Assembly: GCA_028671895.1 (NCBI GenBank)
Contig: CM053796.1
Span: 37,756,860-37,820,859, forward strand
DNA length: 64,000 nt
Source of the DNA: Oenanthe sinensis
Lineage: Eukaryota > Streptophyta > Magnoliopsida > Apiales > Apiaceae
Direction: 5' to 3'
The position numbers and the translations under genes are program-made. The notes below the pieces were generated by a model. It did no database searches and was not told where the DNA came from. It saw only the letters and a program-made list of their open reading frames with translations. Below are positions 32,481 to 44,157 of the stretch, piece by piece (the stretch's first letter is position 1; every line of letters begins with the position of its first letter).

Positions 32481-34146
32481 ATTTTTCCTTGTGATGTAAG
32501 CTATATTCTACTTTATTTTTTATCAAACCGAGTGATTTCTCATTGCAAAGTACTTTCATTGATTGCCCTTCTTATGATAGGCATCTTCTTGACGGATTTC
32601 TCCATTTTAATTGGGGCAGGTCTGCTAGAGTCAGTTTTCTTAAATTCCTTTGAAACAATTTTAATTCGCCAAGAAAATGTGAAAATTCAATGCTTTCTCC
32701 CTTGTCCGTCAAGTAGCTCGCTCATTTGTTCTAAATGTAATTGATTGTAGCCTAAAACAATCGGACTATATGGTCAGATACGATTGAATTTGCAATTTTA
32801 AAAATAAATAAATTAAAATATCTAATTAATGTTCATATAGGAATATAGTAAACAAACAAATTCGTGAGTATTGTTTAGGAGTTGTTATTGACAAAGTCCT
32901 TGAACACAAATATTAATTTGTAAGCCAGTTAGGAGTACAAATTTGTGAACAAACCCGTGAGATATGTTCACTAATCACTGAGTAAACTCGAGCACAAGTT
33001 TAACTTCAATACTTTTCTACGAATCAAATATGATGATCACTTTAGAGTTTGGCTCGGCTCAATTCATAATTTACAATATCCGTAAGTATATAATTCATCT
33101 TTAATTATATATATTTCATTGAAGTTTCATTATTTCCAAAAATAATCAAGTAAACAATCTTAATACTCATCTATACATTTCTCAGATCCATTTTTTCCTT
33201 AATTATCTCTTATATTAGAATTTGGAGGATAAGACAACAATTTATTTTATTTTCCTTTCTTCTTTCTTGGTAAATTAAATAACATTGGAACTCTGTTTAA
33301 AAGGCACCGAGCTTGAGTAAAGTTCACATAATTAACCGTACATACTCGTGATAAACGAAAAGAGAGTATAAATTACCTCCTTGGAGGCAAAGACAAAGAA
33401 CAACCAGTAGTGTCAGATTGAGCTAGTACATTGTAAAAGAAGATGATACTTCGTTTTTGCTTTTGCTTTACTTGGAGAAAGAAAAAAGAATAAACAGACC
33501 TTGAATATGAATAGGAAAAACATACAGAAGAACTAGTTCATCGATCATGTTTATGCTCCTTATCTTTTTGTGTACAATTAATTATGAAAATTTAGATACT
33601 CATGTGCACAAATATACTAGAGACTAAAACCCTTTAATCTTCAATACCAAGATCGAAAAGGAGTATCCACTAGATTAGAGTAGTTTTTATGCTTGTTAAG
33701 TTGTTCGCTATTTATCTGGTTAGTGTCAAGCTCCTAAACACATAATAATTACCTGTGATTAGGATTAGTCGAATTATATCACTTGAATTAACATACAGTT
33801 AAACATCGATAAATGAATACGCTCGGGACTGAAAAATTATATTCATTAATCGAGATTATTCATTTATCGATGTCAAAAATACACTGTCTCTGTTATATTG
33901 GGACCGAAAAAAACTATTTATTTGACCAGGTTCATCGAATATTAATTTATCGAGATTCTACTGTATTCAATATCATCAAACATGCATGTTCTGCATGCAA
34001 TTACTTGTTGAGATATAAAGGAAAAGAGCAAATCATGTAGCCTAAATGCTACACAAAACTTTATAAAAATCTACGCTTTGTAACTGGCTTAAGCACCACT
34101 TAACCGGCCAGAGCTTGCTAATCAACCTAAGGGTCAGCTATCTGGT
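32481..34146. other. Intergenic; right part is upstream region of DUF4220 copy 3
   Basis: 32481-33300 has no recognised gene. From about 33340 the sequence (CGTGATAAACGAAAAGAGAG, then TATAAATTACCTCC and TGTCAGATTGAGC) is paralogous to the region before copy 2. No clear start element can be assigned. Confidence 0.45.
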
Positions 34147-36328
34147 ATGTCGATGTCGGACCGCAGCATCCAGGTAAAACTGGATGATATATTTGATGAA
34201 TGGGAACTTTGGGCTTGTCTCTTACTCAGTCTTTTCCTCCAAATCTTCCTAAGTTTTGGTGGAACCTTTAGAAGGTTAGTATCTCACAAATGGATAGTTA
34301 TCCTTCTTTGGTTAGCATATTTGCTTGCAGAAATTATTGCTCTCTTTGGACTCGGACTCATTGTTAGCGGGCAAAGTTTCATTTTCAAGTCTTCCAAATA
34401 CACCTGGGATTCTTTGGATTTCAAAATATCCTTCTCTAGTTCCAAAGATCGTCTTCATATCTTCTGGGCTCCTTTTCTACTGGTACACCTGGGCGGTCCA
34501 GACACCATTACTGCGTTTGCACCAGAGGATAACGAACTGTGGCCCAGACATTTGTTTTATCTGGCTTCACAGTGCGTTGCTGTAGCTTATGCTTTCTATC
34601 AGTCTCAAAATTTTCAGAATCGCCTATTAGTGATACCAATGCTGCTCATGTGTTTTTGTGGAATCATCAAGTGCGTCGAGCGTACAGCTGCTCTGTATTA
34701 TGGAAGTGCAAATAGCTTCCGCAATTCCATGCTTTTAAAATATGATCGGGACGCTAGTATTAAAAAGAAAGAGTCCAAACTATTGATAAAAAACAATGGG
34801 AATGCTTTATCCCATTTACAAGTGTTGCAGTATGCTTTTGTATACTTCACGGCATTCAAAGGACTTGTTGTTGATCTCAATCTCAGCATTCAAGAACGTA
34901 ACCAGAGCCGAGAGTTTTTCCTTGCAACATCTTGTGAAGATGCTTTCAGGCTAGTTGAGGTAGAGTTGCATTACCTCTATGATGTTCTTTTTACCAAGAT
35001 TCCTTTCTTGCATCACAAACTTGGCTACCTTTGTCGTATTCTGTCATTTGCTGCAGTGGTTGTGTCCTTCACCCTCTTCCATTTAGAGCATCGTGCTTTT
35101 GGACTTGAAAACGATCCTTTAGTGATTTATAACAGGGCAGATCATAGAAACGAGTATGATGTATTGATTACTTACATCTTGCTTGTCGGAGCAGTTGTGC
35201 TAGAGGTAATTGCATTTTATATGCTACTTTTCTGTGACTGGACAGTTATTAAGCTTAGGCCTATATCTGATTCAAAACACAATGGTAAATCATGGAAAGA
35301 TGAATTTCTTAATTGCATAATGTTTGTTAATAATGTTAGGAGTGTGTTACTACACTTTGTTCTTCGTGTTCTTGGAGATAGAGATCATCATGCTAAGTCA
35401 AAATTTACTGATAGCAGGTGGGCTAATTCTTTGTCGACCTTCAACATGATATATTATTGTTTACATAGATGTTCAAAAGGACGCGAAAATTTCTATAGTT
35501 ATTTTGGCCTTCTCAGTTTTCTGAATGGGGTTTGGTATGTAAAACCCCAACCACTCACCAATCACACCACTGGTTTCATTTTCGATGAGCTTAAAATGAA
35601 GTCAGAGATGGCTGGCAGTTTAGCCGTAGCTAAAGAAATATGTTCATCCAAAGGAGAGCGGGTACTTCATGAAATGGAAGAAGACTGCAGTACTCTTCTT
35701 CATTTTGTTGATAATTTTAACTATGATGATATCCTTCTTTTGTGGCACATTGCTACCGAACTCTGCTACAACGACAGCAAAGACATTCTGTCTAATAAGG
35801 AGCAACGTGACACTGCCAAGAAGTTGTCAGACTACATGCTATATCTTATGGTCGTGAAGCCTGATATGATGTCCGGAGTTTATTGGGGAAATAAAGTTCC
35901 GAGATACTTGCACAGAGGTTAGCAAATTATTAGACGCTAAATTACCTGAACTAAAGAAAAAACGGTTTTGTAGTTTCTTTCACAGAAAGAGCAAGGAAGA
36001 GAAGGAAGCCCTGCAGAGAAAGGCCTGTGAAACAATTCTTAGCGTCAACAGAGAAGCTGAGCCCGTAGCTGTACAGATGGATAGAGGTATATTCTCTAAT
36101 GCATCTGCTTTGGCCAAAGAGCTTAAAGTGTTACCATCGGAAAATAAATGGTTGATAATAAGTAAATTGTGGGTAGAACTGCTATCATATGCGTCAAGCC
36201 ATATCAGGTCAAGTGCACACGCTGAACAGCTAAGTAAAGGTGGGGAGCTCATAACTGTTGTTTGGTTACTGATGGCTCATTTTGGTTTGGGAGAACAGTG
36301 CGAGATCAACCCGGGAAAGCATGCATAA
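34147..36328 (+). pseudogene. DUF4220/DUF594 membrane protein, copy 3, frameshifted near C-terminus
   Basis: The frame from 34147 is open for 591 residues and collinear with copy 1: membrane segments LLLSLFLQIFLSF and WIVILLWLAYLLAEIIALF, then GGPDTITAFAPEDNELW, ALYYGSANSFRNSM and LSDYMLYLMVVKPDMMS. Just after this point five bases are missing relative to copy 1, the frame ends at 35922 (RYLHRG), and the DUF594 block (ELLSYASSHIRSSAHA..LSKGGELIT) continues in another frame to a stop at 36328. The break removes roughly the last 135 residues. It could be a recent pseudogene, a shortened but expressed protein, or a sequencing error; read data at about 35880-35895 would decide. Confidence 0.85.
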
Positions 36329-36684
36329 TGATAAAAGAGGTGGTTATATATCTATCAAATAATTTCATATACGTGTGGTTTGAACCAGCAATAATAATAT
36401 GTTGTTTGTATGATTTGTTTTAAACTTCTATTTTATTATATTTTGGTCTAGTGCATTGGCAGAAACTGAAACGAAGATTGACCCACTCATTGTATATACG
36501 CTTTTCATCCATTAGAGCAAAGTGCGAACTAAAGTGGCTATATATATATATCCACCACTTCATTTCACGTGATTGTAAATAAATCTAAAATAATTATCAA
36601 TGAGTTACTTAAAATACGTATAATATTAACTAACTCACATGTTTTAAAAAAAAAACTCACTCACATAAAATAAAATGGAAAGAG
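36329..36684. other. Intergenic, no gene seen
   Basis: 3' flank of DUF4220 copy 3, AT-rich. The CTATCAAATAAT stretch after the stop is shared with copy 1. Confidence 0.5.
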
Positions 36685-36693
36685 TATACTATT
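36685..36693 (+). repeat. 9-bp target-site duplication TATACTATT (left)
   Basis: TATACTATT recurs exactly at 37981-37989 on the other side of the element. Nine bases is the Mutator superfamily signature. Confidence 0.85.
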
Positions 36694-37980
36694 GGGTTTC
36701 TTCAAAAATACCTAAGCATAAAAGTATTTTTGCAAAAATACTAACATTTTTTAAAAAAATTGCAAAAATATGAATTTTTTTAATTTTATTTTGCAAAAAT
36801 ATGATTTTTTTTTTCAAAAATACGGTTTGCAACTTTGCAACCATATTTGTAACTGAAATCAATCGAAATCAACTAAAAATTAACTTTAAAATTTAGTAAA
36901 AATAATTATTTTTTGGTTGCATAATACGTTGCTTAACAAGTTGCACGGTTAAAATTAAAATGCAACCGTAAATGCAACAAAAAATAACTTCAATTATATT
37001 TCAGAAAAATAGAAAAACAAGTTGCATGGGGTTATTTTTTGTTGCAAACTGTATTTTTATAAAAAAAATCAGAAAATACATATCCATTATGCTCCTTCTA
37101 ATCAAACCACAAGTATTTTAGCATCAAAGAATCAAAGAAACATAAGAGAAACCCACACAATAAGCATAAACAAATTGAAACAAATAAAGTTCTTAACATT
37201 GATAATTGGAAATCCAGTATATGACCACTTTTTAGAATGAATAATTGGATATACAAAAACTAATACAGAACCACTGAAATTACTAACATATAGTTTTTAT
37301 TTACACAAAACACGTGGGACAAAGGTTGCTTATAAAGTTTTCCCCACCGTGGTAGGAAGATTATGAAAGGCCCAATGATTGTTTGGATTTGAACAATGTT
37401 GAGTTGAGAATAGTAAAAGAGAATTGAGGATTCAATTCAAGGTAATGAATCAGAGGTTAGATCGGATGGATTGAGGTTGTAAATCGGAGGTGGGGAGATG
37501 ACCGATCGGAGTTGACTTCGGTGGTGGTCGAAAAATGGTGGATGATGATGGGTTGTGTTGGTTGTTGTTTGAGGCTTGTACATGAGATATAGGTGGTGTG
37601 TGTGAGTTTGTATGTGTATTTTTGGTGTGGCAGGAGTCACCACAACTGATTGTCTCTACCTCAGCGGTGGTCGGTGATGTAATAAAGGCAGGAGAGGAGG
37701 AATAAAGGAGGAAGAGAGAGAAAGGGAAGAATAAAAGAGAGAATAAGGGAGGAAGATAGAGAAGGGGAAAAAGAAAAGAAGAAAAGAGAGGGAGAGAGAT
37801 GAGCGAGGGAGAGATGGAGGAGAGGGAAAAAAAGAGAGAAAGAAGATGGGTGAGGTGACAATAAGACGAAATATAAAATAAAAGTATATTCATCATTAAA
37901 ATAGTATGTTTGGAATGATTTTGAAAAGATATCATTTTTGTAAAATAAATTAGTAAATCTAATATTTTGGATAAATTCCC
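36694..37980. mobile_element. Non-autonomous Mutator-like element (1287 bp)
   Basis: The element begins GGGTTTCTTCAAAAATACC and ends AAATTCCC, with imperfect terminal inverted repeats of about 50 A/T-rich bases, and is flanked by a perfect 9-bp duplication. No transposase is present. The left third contains repeats of TTGCAAAAATA and GTTGCA; the right part is strongly purine-rich on the plus strand (GGAGGAAGAGAGAG). A minus-strand open frame there (37450-37935) is low complexity and is not called as a gene. The element sits just 184 bases upstream of the HCNGP-like start codon. Confidence 0.78.
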
Positions 37981-38173
37981 TATACTATTTTACCGTAAAC
38001 ATTATATTTTTGAATTGCGATATATTTTATATATTAATATTAACATTTAACTAAAATTTAATCAATTTAATTATAAAAAATTAAATATGATAAAAATTTT
38101 AAAACGAAAGAAATCTATAAATTTTACACACTACGAAACCCTAGATTTTTCAATTTCAATTCAATCGATTACA

Positions 38174-41100
38174 ATGACATTCAAGAAACGAGAATCCGAA
38201 GGCATCGCTCTTCTCTCCATGTACGCCGATGACGACGAAGACGACATCGAACAACAACCACACCTCAACGACGCCGTTTCGCAACCTCAAAACGACGATT
38301 TCCCCGCTACAATCACTAAAGATCGTGTTTTTAACCATGATTCATCGATTTTTACTGAAAATATCCAATTTACAGCTGCGATTTCTCCGATTTTTACTGA
38401 GAATTCGACTCCGAGAGCAGTTAGTAATACGATGACGCCGCGAGGAGGTGAGGTGGATTTTAGTAGAAAGGAGAGATTGACGATTGTCGATTACGGTCAC
38501 GATGAAGCTGCATTGTCTCCTGAAGCTGAGGTGTGCTTCGGTTAACTTGTATTTGTGTGTTTTGATTTTTAATAGCATTGAATTGTTTTGTTCCTGCCGT
38601 AATTTTAATTTTGAAGTTTTTTGTATTATTTTCGATAGATTAATATTCGAAAGTCGAGAAAGTAGTACTGCTTATGTTTTGTAGGTTTGGTTATAATGTA
38701 GACAATATATGTTTTAGCTCGATTATTTAGTGCGCGTCGAGTAAATAATACTTTTTATGTTTTGTAGGCCCTGTTATAAATTGTAGAAAATGATTTTTTT
38801 TACTTTGGTTAATTAATACGGTAGAATATTACTTTTTGTATTTTCTGGTCCGGTTACAATGTTGACAACGCATTTTTACCCTGATTAATTAATACTTGAA
38901 CATTGATAAATAGTACCATATTAATTAATGATTTCTATTAATTAATAAGTTTTTCTGTCGGAGATATTTATTTTAGAGGTTTACTTGTAGAAGAATTCAT
39001 TAGTTTGAGCATAGCGTTATTTATTATTATTATATTGTTACTAAATTTAGGCCTTTTTCATTAGTTTATGTATGTGTTTTTTCGGAATCAGTTCTATTGA
39101 TCTGATTGCTGCTAGTTAAGTGCAGGAGGGAGAGATGGAGGAAACTGGTCGTGTTATGTTCGGAGCAGAACTTCACATGTCTAATGGTATGCTCGACTAT
39201 TATGTGCACTTGTAGGATTACCTATGTTGTCAATATTACATTGCCAAACTCAGGCTCAGCTATTTATATTAACTTACTCTGACTTGATTTGAAGTTTTAA
39301 TATCTTATTGTATCCTGTTAACATTAGCCTTAGCTTAATTAGTAGAAATTAATAAATGAAAACAATAGCCGGACACCATGAAACTTTATAGTGAGTGTTA
39401 GTTTTCAAGCTTGTTAATCACTGGGAGGAGACAAGGTTTTCACACCAATCCGTAATTTAGAACTATTGTGATAGTTTCATCTCTGATTCTTGCACATCGT
39501 ACATGTTTTTAGTTTTCCCAAATATATTGATTCTATATAAAGTAGTTCAGTAGTTTGTTGGTAACTAAAATGACATTGACTTGGTATTAGGTGAGTTTTC
39601 AGAGCAAACATCACAAGGAACAGTTCGAGGAGTAACACCAAATCATCAAGCAACTCCTCAATCATCTGGACAACATGGTGAATTACAGACGGAGGCAATG
39701 GATTACACTGCAACTGAATTAGTAGAGGTTGTGGAAATTGTTGAAGTTGGAACTAAAGAGCCTAAAGATGTTTTTTTGGATAAATTCCTTCCACCGCCGC
39801 CAAAGGTCAAATGCTCCGATGAGCTGCAAGTAAGTTCTTCTTACTAGCTATGTTTTTCCAATAACAAGTTGTGTATTGTACTGAAATAGTAAATGTCTGG
39901 ATTTAATTTTTGGGCGAAGTAGCTAATAATATAATACCATTCTAGGCACTTAAAATTGACGAAGTGTATTGCATATCATAAGATATAAGAAGGATCCGGA
40001 ATTCAGTACACATCAGAAGGTAAAACCATAAAAGCAAGAATTTGGAATACCATATATTAGTGATTTTTCCTAGGCACTTAAAATTGACGAAGTGTATTGC
40101 ATATCATAAGATATAAGAAGGATCCGGAATTCAGTACACATCAGAAGGTAAAACCATAAAAGCAAGAATTTGGAATACCATATATTAGTGATTTTTCTGC
40201 TTTTGATAAGTTTTTATTTCCCTTTTCTCTATTAGCTTTTACGAAGTTTTCTCACGGGCTTACTGTCAACAATGGCCTGTGTTGATTAATGTTCGGGACT
40301 TGTAGTAATGTAAGTTAAGTTTCACAGAAATTTAGGCAGTTGCATTCATTCTCTATTGATAGTTATCCCAGTGTTCCATCTGAAATATCAAAGATTTAGT
40401 CTGTTGGATTAAAGCCAGAAACAACTGGTCAATATTCCACCTGCATTTCATAGTTTTTTAATAGTTATTCAAGCAAATATATTTCCTCATGATATGGCCA
40501 TCTATTTTGTCATACCCTCTCTTATATAAATATTTGTTATCTTTTGTTGGTATATTGTTTATATATAAGAAATCTTCCGCATGCCATAATCTGACATGTT
40601 TAACAGGAAAAAATTATTAAATTCCTCTCATTAAAGAAGACAACTGGAAGAAGCTTTAATGCGGAAGTTCGTAATAGAAAGGAATATCGCAATCCTGATT
40701 TCTTGCTGCATGCAGTGACATATCAGGATATTGATCAGATAGGGACCTGCTTCAGTAAAGATGTATTCGATCCTCATGGATATGATAAAAGTGACTTCTA
40801 TGATGAAATAGGTCAGTGGCAATTCCTTTTGCTCCCCTTTTTAAATTTTATTGTTTTGTCTACTGTGTATCTGATTCATCTGCCTAAGTAGTCCTGTATT
40901 TTTTGTTGTCCATGTCAAGTTTGAAGTTTGTGATTGTTGCATAATACACTTGTTTTAGCTTGTTAGCTAGAAATGGTTGATTGGGCTCAATTACCTACAT
41001 GCTCACTCCACAGGCACAGGCTGTATCTTCTACAATTTAAATTAGGCCGATTGGCAGATTGAATATTTTTATATCCTTATTATATAAAGTATAAACAAGC

Positions 41101-42220
41101 CTTTTTCGATAAATTTTCATTTTGTATTAACTGTCATGTAATGTTGGATAAGTATCAGAAATATAGGTATAGACATAACTGAAAGCAGTTTTATTGTGTC
41201 TGTTGTGGCGCAGAGGTGGATATGAAGCGTGATATGGAGAGGAAAGAGCAAGAAAAGAAGAAGAGTCAGAAGATTGAGTATATTTCTGGTGGAACACTTC
41301 CTACACCAAAAATTAACTTGCCTGTTCTAGGTCTAGTAGCTATCCTAATGTTTACCGAGATGCATATTTTGAGATTCCCTTTAGTTATATTACCTCTTGG
41401 CTAGTACTTTATTTAGATAGTCAAGAAATTAACTTATTTCCATATTTTATTTGCTTGTTATTTGGCTTCTACAGGTGTATCATCTGCGTCAGGAGGTGGG
41501 TTACTTTCAGTTCCTGCTGCAGCAGTTGATTCTGTAGTACGGGAGGGTAGGCCAAACAAAAAATCAAAGTGGGACAAGGTTTTAGTTCATTTGTATATTA
41601 ATCTGTTATAAAATTTTGCCTTCATAGTTACATGCACTATCGTGAAATTTAAAAATGTATTGTAATTTATTTGTTCAGGTTGATGGTGATAGAAGGAATC
41701 CTTTGCCAGCTGGAGGGCAGGATTCTGTGTCTGCAGCACTTCTCTCTGCTGCTAATGCTGGTACCGGATACTCTGCATTTGCGTAAGTTTCACATGCACC
41801 AATATCAGTGTAATGCCCTTGATTGTTTGACATACAGATGTTATATGTTTTTTTAACTAGTGTAATTCTTATAGACTGCAACTGAAATATTGTCAAGTTA
41901 AAGTTTGAAGTTCTATAGTAATCTCTACACTGTGACCATGTCACTATTAGTTTTTGAACTTGGCATATATAACTAGTAGTGTTCATAACCTATTACGAAT
42001 GCTGATATTAGATTTCTTGAAGCGTAATTATATGCATTTGTTTTTCTGGTAAAATGTGTTGCACATACTGCATAGTGAAAGTGGATGGCTCAAATATTGT
42101 ACAATATACTTTTTGCATATATTACCAGATCTTACATTCAAATACTTATACAGGCAACAAAGACGTCGCGAGGCAGAGGTGAAAAAGTCCAGTGACAGGA
42201 AATTAGAGAGAAGATCTTGA
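38174..42220 (+). CDS. HCNGP/SAP30BP-like protein, 8 exons
   Basis: A spliced gene encoding 417 residues: exons 38174-38530, 39126-39186, 39591-39829, 40607-40811, 41214-41330, 41475-41578, 41679-41782 and 42154-42220, all with GT..AG borders and consistent phase. The N-terminus has an acidic ADDDEDDIEQQ stretch and RKERLTIVDYGHDE. The HCNGP domain lies at about residues 205-325 and includes KIIKFLSLKKTTGRSFNAEV, KEYRNPDFLLHAV, DQIGTCFSKDVFDP and a basic helix rich in Lys/Glu. The C-terminus (KKSKWDKV, then QQRRREAEVKK) is basic. The human relative SAP30BP is a nuclear factor linked to transcriptional repression and pre-mRNA splicing; a nuclear role is expected here by family. The start is Met 30 of the longer open frame, after an AT-rich leader. 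It looks intact. Confidence 0.92.
39942..40197 (+). repeat. Perfect 128-bp tandem duplication in HCNGP intron 3
   Basis: Two copies beginning CTAGGCACTTAAAATTGACG at 39942 and 40070 appear identical over all 128 bases. The lack of any difference means a very recent event or an assembly artefact. Confidence 0.93.
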
Positions 42221-42500
42221 TCTAATTGGTTTGCAGAAAGTGATGCAATTGTGACTTCTTACACAGATGGAAACATTATAGCATTGTATATGGCTTGACA
42301 TTCATTCAGGTTTTGATATCGTGTTTGTTTCAAGTTCTTGGTTCATCTGGCTTCTCAATGGTAGCAATACTTGTTTCAAGTTTAGAAACACCTGATAAAA
42401 TGTAAACTAAACTTCTTGGTTCTGTTGGCACCACAGTACCAAATGAAACGATTGTAACAATCATACTTTAGAGAGAAAAACAGAGGCAACATACTTCACC
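42221..42500 (+). other. 3' flank of HCNGP-like gene
   Basis: Probable 3' UTR; no coding sequence or clear poly(A) signal is assigned. Confidence 0.4.
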
Positions 42501-42697
42501 CGATGTATGTAGACCCGGCAATTTTTCATACGACACGAAAACGACACGAAAATTTAGTGTTTGTTTTTCGATTTGGAGTACACGACACGAAAATACACGA
42601 ACATGAAAATACACGACCAAGATTTAGTGTCGGTTTTATGTTTACTCCTCGGATACACGACAGGAGGTACACGAAATAAATAAATAAATAAATATTA

Positions 42698-42942
42698 CTC
42701 TCTCAGTCCGACCCATTTATTTACATTTGGGAGAGGGTGTCTGACATGCATTTTAAGGTACATATAAAAAGTATAGTTGCATAACTTATTATTTTTTTTC
42801 TCTGAATAAAAATTTAATGTTTAAATTTTTATTCAGGATTTTTTTAAAAAAAATATGTTATGAAACTATACTTTATATGCATCTTAAAATGCGTGTCGGC
42901 TACCTTCTGTAAAATGTAAACAAATGGATGGAACGGATGGAG
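42698..42942. mobile_element. Stowaway-type MITE, 245 bp, near-palindromic
   Basis: It starts CTCTCTCAGTCCGACCCATT and ends AATGGATGGAACGGATGGAG, flanked by TA (42696-42697 and 42943-42944). Inner segments are also complementary (AAGTATAGTTGCATAAC against GTTATGAAACTATACTT, and a central AATAAAAATTTAA palindrome). The whole element can fold as one hairpin. Confidence 0.88.
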
Positions 42943-43055
42943 TATGTATATAATATTACATAATATATATTATATATATACTCCGTATTCATTTTTAGGT
43001 ACTTTGACTTATGTTTAAACTAGAATTTGGACAAAAAATGTAAACTTTAATATTT

Positions 43056-43235
43056 CGTGTACCAGTTCATATTTATTTCGTGTACATTTCATGTTTTTTC
43101 ATTTTCGTGTACCAGTTCATATTTATTTCGTATACATTTCATGTTTTTTCATTTTCATTTACCAAATTCGTGTACCAGTTTATATTTATTTTGTCTACAT
43201 TTCTTGTTTTTTCATTTTCGTGTACCAAATCGTGT
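43056..43235. repeat. 50-bp tandem repeat with CGTGTACCAGTT
   Basis: Units begin CGTGTACCAGTTCATATTTA at 43056 and 43106, with diverged continuations at 43169 and 43219. One interval has 13 extra bases. Confidence 0.85.
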
Positions 43236-43410
43236 CATTTCGTTTGAAAAAAATTCACGTGTCGGGTCATTTTTAAACCGTGTCGTGTTCGTGTCAACAG
43301 ATCAGGTACACGACTTCTATTCGTGTCGTTTTCAGTTTTACCCATCAAGTACATGAAAATATACGACACGAATGATTTGACACGAAAATACACGACACGA
43401 ATGATTTGTG

Positions 43411-43741
43411 TATCATCCTTATAATGAACAATTAGACAAAGTGCAACATCAAAATCAAATTCAGCAAATTTTGATATGCCAATTATTTGATTTTTATTTA
43501 CAGTTCAGATTCTACTTATTTTTTTTGACGTAGGATTCTACTTATTTTAATTATCTGTAAACAACTAAACATTAATATGAATTAAAATGTGATGTGATTA
43601 AACATTATGGAGACAAAAATGAAAGGGGGAGATGGTCGGAGAGGTGGGACTCACGTGGACTATACAGTGCTCAATAAATAGATTAGCAGCCAACAGATAA
43701 CCATTTCTTAGAACTCACCTTCTGCTCTCTCTTCGGTTTCT
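43411..43741. other. Intergenic, no gene seen
   Basis: Single-copy-looking AT-rich DNA between two mobile elements. Confidence 0.45.
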
Positions 43742-43750
43742 TAAACAATC

Positions 43751-43930
43751 GGGTTAAACACACTTTGACCATCGAAATTTCAGCTGATATACACATTAGT
43801 CATTGAAGTAATTTTTTGAATGGTTCAGCCACTGAAGAATAAAAAAATTTCAACTCAACCATGAATCACCAGAATCGGGGAGAGTGTGCTACTATGAATC
43901 ACCAGAATCGGGGAGAGTGTGCTACACTTG
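43751..43930. repeat. Left terminal inverted repeat of MULE
   Basis: Pairs with 49680-49845. It contains a 33-bp tandem duplication (ATGAATCACCAGAATCGGGG at 43861 and 43894) not seen in the right repeat. Confidence 0.88.
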
Positions 43931-44157
43931 CAGGTACATGAGATTGGTCTTGTAAATGAGCTGCAAAGATACAATACAAAGTTGAGTGGCTGAAGTGTTT
44001 GAAGGTTTCCTTTAAAAAATCAAGTTTTCCATTCAGTTTATAACATTTTGTTATTGATGTGAACACTTTACAAAGCAATATCACCATTGGAGAAACATTG
44101 TAGTGGGAGGGCGATTTCGTTTCCTTGCTACAGCAGATGATAATCAATTCTTTAATC

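Larger units (their letters stand above)
42510..43410. mobile_element. Non-autonomous element with ACACGACACGAA subterminal repeats
   Basis: The left part (42525-42680) has many direct copies of ACGACACGAAA and TACACGA. The right part (43050-43400) has inverted versions (TTCGTGTACC, TTCGTGTCG) and further direct copies. This arrangement of clustered short motifs near both ends is typical of hAT-like non-autonomous elements, but termini and target duplication are not resolved. A Stowaway MITE (42698-42942) is inserted in it. Confidence 0.5.

Noticed and set aside
32532..32744. 70-residue open frame after DUF4220 copy 2 as a continuation of that gene
   Set aside because: Hydrophobic, but it does not align with the corresponding part of copies 1 or 3.
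37450..37935. 161-residue minus-strand open frame rich in Ser, Leu, Pro and Phe
   Set aside because: It lies in a purine-rich, low-complexity part of a non-autonomous MULE, shows no domain, and the openness follows from base composition.
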